Below, piece after piece: positions 7,026-7,686 of a stretch of DNA of 7,686 nt. The position numbers were made by a program, and so were the translations under genes. The DNA is taken from assembly GCA_903914985.1 (NCBI GenBank), contig CAIWRE010000081.1:1-7686 (forward strand). The letters run 5' to 3'. Source of the DNA: an uncultured beta proteobacterium (GTDB lineage: Bacteria; Pseudomonadota; Gammaproteobacteria; Burkholderiales; Burkholderiaceae_C). Positions within the stretch are counted from its first letter, which is position 1. Every line of letters begins with the position of its first letter. The notes below the pieces were generated by a model. That model was not told the origin of the DNA and searched no databases. It saw nothing but the letters and a program-made list of their open reading frames with translations.

Positions 7026-7337
7026 CTACCGCCGGGCAATGAGCAAGCCCACCACCAAACCCAAACCGGCAGCAATGCCGATGGACTGCCAGGGGTGTTC
7101 CTGCACAAACTCGTCGGTGGCGTGGCCGGCCGCCTTGGCACGCGCCACCACGTCGTCTTGAAGGTGCTGCAGATCACGGGTGGCGTCGGCAAGGCGCGCT
7201 TCCACCCGGGCGCGCACGCCCACAGCGCTTTCGCCCACCTGGTCCGCCGTCATGCGCAGCAGTTCCTGCGCGTCGTCGATCACCACCCGCAGGTCGTTCA
7301 TCAGTTTGGCTTTTTGGTCGGCATCCAGTGAAATCAT
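7026..7337 (-). CDS. yqjD: ElaB/YqjD-family (DUF883) tail-anchored membrane protein
   Basis: A 103-residue member of the DUF883 family. The first 75 residues are charged and helical, probably coiled (DLRVVIDDAQELLRMTADQV, 15-34; then Ala/Arg/Asp-rich repeats). The C-terminus is the family hallmark: EHPWQSIGIAAGLGLVVGLL (80-99) followed by I-A-R-R (100-103), a glycine-zipper tail anchor ending in Arg-Arg. E. coli YqjD and ElaB sit in the inner membrane by this tail, YqjD binds ribosomes in stationary phase, and both respond to RpoS. The ATG at 7337 was preferred to an in-frame start at 7400 because it has GGAG 7 nt upstream and gives a family-like N-terminus. It is the first gene of a yqjD-yqjE-yqjK operon. 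Ribosome binding is known for the E. coli relative, inferred here. Confidence 0.92.
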   Translation of the reverse strand: MISLDADQKAKLMNDLRVVIDDAQELLRMTADQVGESAVGVRARVEARLADATRDLQHLQDDVVARAKAAGHATDEFVQEHPWQSIGIAAGLGLVVGLLIARR

Positions 7338-7344
7338 AAAAACG

Positions 7345-7348
7345 CTCC
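7345..7348 (-). promoter_or_regulatory. Ribosome binding site deciding the yqjD start
   Basis: Read on the minus strand this is GGAG, 7 nt before the ATG at 7337. It excludes the in-frame start at 7400, which lies upstream of the likely promoter. Confidence 0.6.
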
Positions 7349-7365
7349 AAGTTGTTAACTTCCTT

Positions 7366-7372
7366 ACTGTAG
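7366..7372 (-). promoter_or_regulatory. Possible sigma-S-like -10 element of the yqj operon
   Basis: On the minus strand TCTACAGTAAG resembles the extended RpoS -10 (KCTAyaCTTAA), agreeing at about eight of eleven places. It stands about 28 nt before the yqjD ATG, leaving room for a short leader that contains the Shine-Dalgarno. No good -35 lies 16-18 nt upstream, as is common for RpoS promoters. It agrees with RpoS control known for the E. coli relatives, but one short match is weak evidence. Confidence 0.3.
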
Positions 7373-7389
7373 ACGGATTGCTGCGGCCC

Positions 7390-7411
7390 CTTGATGACAC
7401 ATATCAACAAG
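7390..7411. repeat. Imperfect inverted repeat, possible operator
   Basis: CTTGATGA (7390-7397), 6-nt spacer, TCAACAAG (7404-7411): seven of eight positions are symmetric. It lies 53 nt upstream of yqjD and 97 nt upstream of the GTPase gene, so a bound regulator could affect either. A dyad of this quality can occur by chance in 170 nt. Confidence 0.25.
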
Positions 7412-7507
7412 TCAGGACGCACTTTCGGGCTTTAGCCCACGCGCCCGGCGCTGCAGCCGGCGGGCCTGCGAAAATAGCGAGGTTCTCACTCCGATTGGAA
7501 ATCTCCC

Positions 7508-7686
7508 ATGTCCCTTATCCCCGCAACGATATTGACCGGCTTTTTAGGTGCTGGCAAAACGACGGTGCTCAAACGCATCTTGCACGAGGCGCATGGCCAA
7601 AAGATCGCGGTCATCGAGAACGAGTTTGGCGAGGAAAACATCGACAGCGACATCTTGGTGTCCGACACGACTGAGCAAATCATCCA
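7508..7686 (+). CDS. COG0523 (CobW/YjiA/ZigA-type) GTPase, 3'-partial
   Basis: The first 59 complete codons of a G3E-class P-loop GTPase of the kind that helps deliver metals (zinc, cobalt or others) to target proteins. After the opening MSLIPATIL, the Walker A loop GFLGAGKTT (11-19) is perfect. IAVIENEFGEENIDSDIL (33-50) is the typical switch I region of COG0523. The GCxCC metal motif that defines these chaperones would lie just past the window edge, so the subgroup cannot be decided. The ATG at 7508 gives the usual short lead before the P-loop, with only a weak GGAA about 9 nt upstream. It is divergent from yqjD. Many COG0523 genes are Zur-regulated, but no clear Zur box was found upstream. 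Confidence 0.9.
   Translation, partial: MSLIPATILTGFLGAGKTTVLKRILHEAHGQKIAVIENEFGEENIDSDILVSDTTEQII

Larger units (their letters stand above)
7338..7507. promoter_or_regulatory. Divergent intergenic region between yqjD and the COG0523 GTPase gene
   Basis: The longest non-coding stretch of the window (170 nt). It holds the yqjD leader, a 22-nt imperfect dyad (7390-7411), a small GGGC-TTTA-GCCC hairpin (7427-7438), a GC-rich imperfect dyad around 7442-7465 and the upstream region of the GTPase gene. An AT-rich GAAAAT (7470-7475) could be a -10 for the rightward gene, without a matching -35. No small RNA, tRNA or riboswitch was recognised. Confidence 0.5.

Noticed and set aside
6436..7161. A 241-residue rightward reading frame antisense to the yqj genes
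   Set aside because: Low-complexity Ser/Ala/Lys-rich product, no ribosome site, and it mirrors three family-supported genes on the other strand.

Overview
The window looks like a chromosomal stretch of a GC-rich betaproteobacterium, most likely of the Comamonadaceae (Rhodoferax/Polaromonas-like). This is inferred from codon use, tightly packed GC-rich genes and the style of several proteins: the YqjD-YqjE-YqjK trio, a long pirin and a COG0523 GTPase. No rRNA, tRNA, CRISPR, insertion sequence or phage gene was seen, and every gene reads through without a visible frameshift.

Positions 1-3358 (+) hold a tightly packed glycan-assembly operon: the 5'-truncated end of a family 9 (heptosyltransferase-like) glycosyltransferase, a GtrA-family four-helix membrane protein that overlaps it by ATGA, and a large ArnT/PMT-like GT39 membrane glycosyltransferase 8 nt further on. 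GtrA plus a GT-C enzyme are two of the three parts of a Gtr-type surface-glycan modification system. The third part, a GT2 that charges the polyprenyl-phosphate carrier, is not in the window and may lie upstream.

Positions 3376-5204 (-) form a second two-gene operon. A signal-bearing BNR/sialidase-like protein (COG4692 type) is followed, with a 4-nt overlap, by an uncharacterised multi-pass membrane protein. It converges on the glycan operon with a 17-nt gap, and a stem-loop spans both stop codons. From a 73-nt divergent intergenic region, a pirin-family cupin runs rightward (5278-6303).

Positions 6319-7337 (-) carry an envelope/stress-type operon in the E. coli order yqjD-yqjE-yqjK: a DUF883 ribosome/membrane tail-anchored protein, a two-helix DUF1469 (holin 3_6-like) protein and a short YqjK-like protein. 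A possible sigma-S-like -10 lies just upstream of yqjD. A 170-nt intergenic region with a small dyad separates this operon from a rightward COG0523 (CobW/YjiA/ZigA-type) GTPase that starts at 7508 and is cut off by the window edge.

No wholly new system can be claimed. The parts most worth following up are the BNR protein plus membrane partner pair next to the Gtr-like glycan operon, the two alternative pirin starts, and the stem-loops that cover the stop codons at both convergent junctions.
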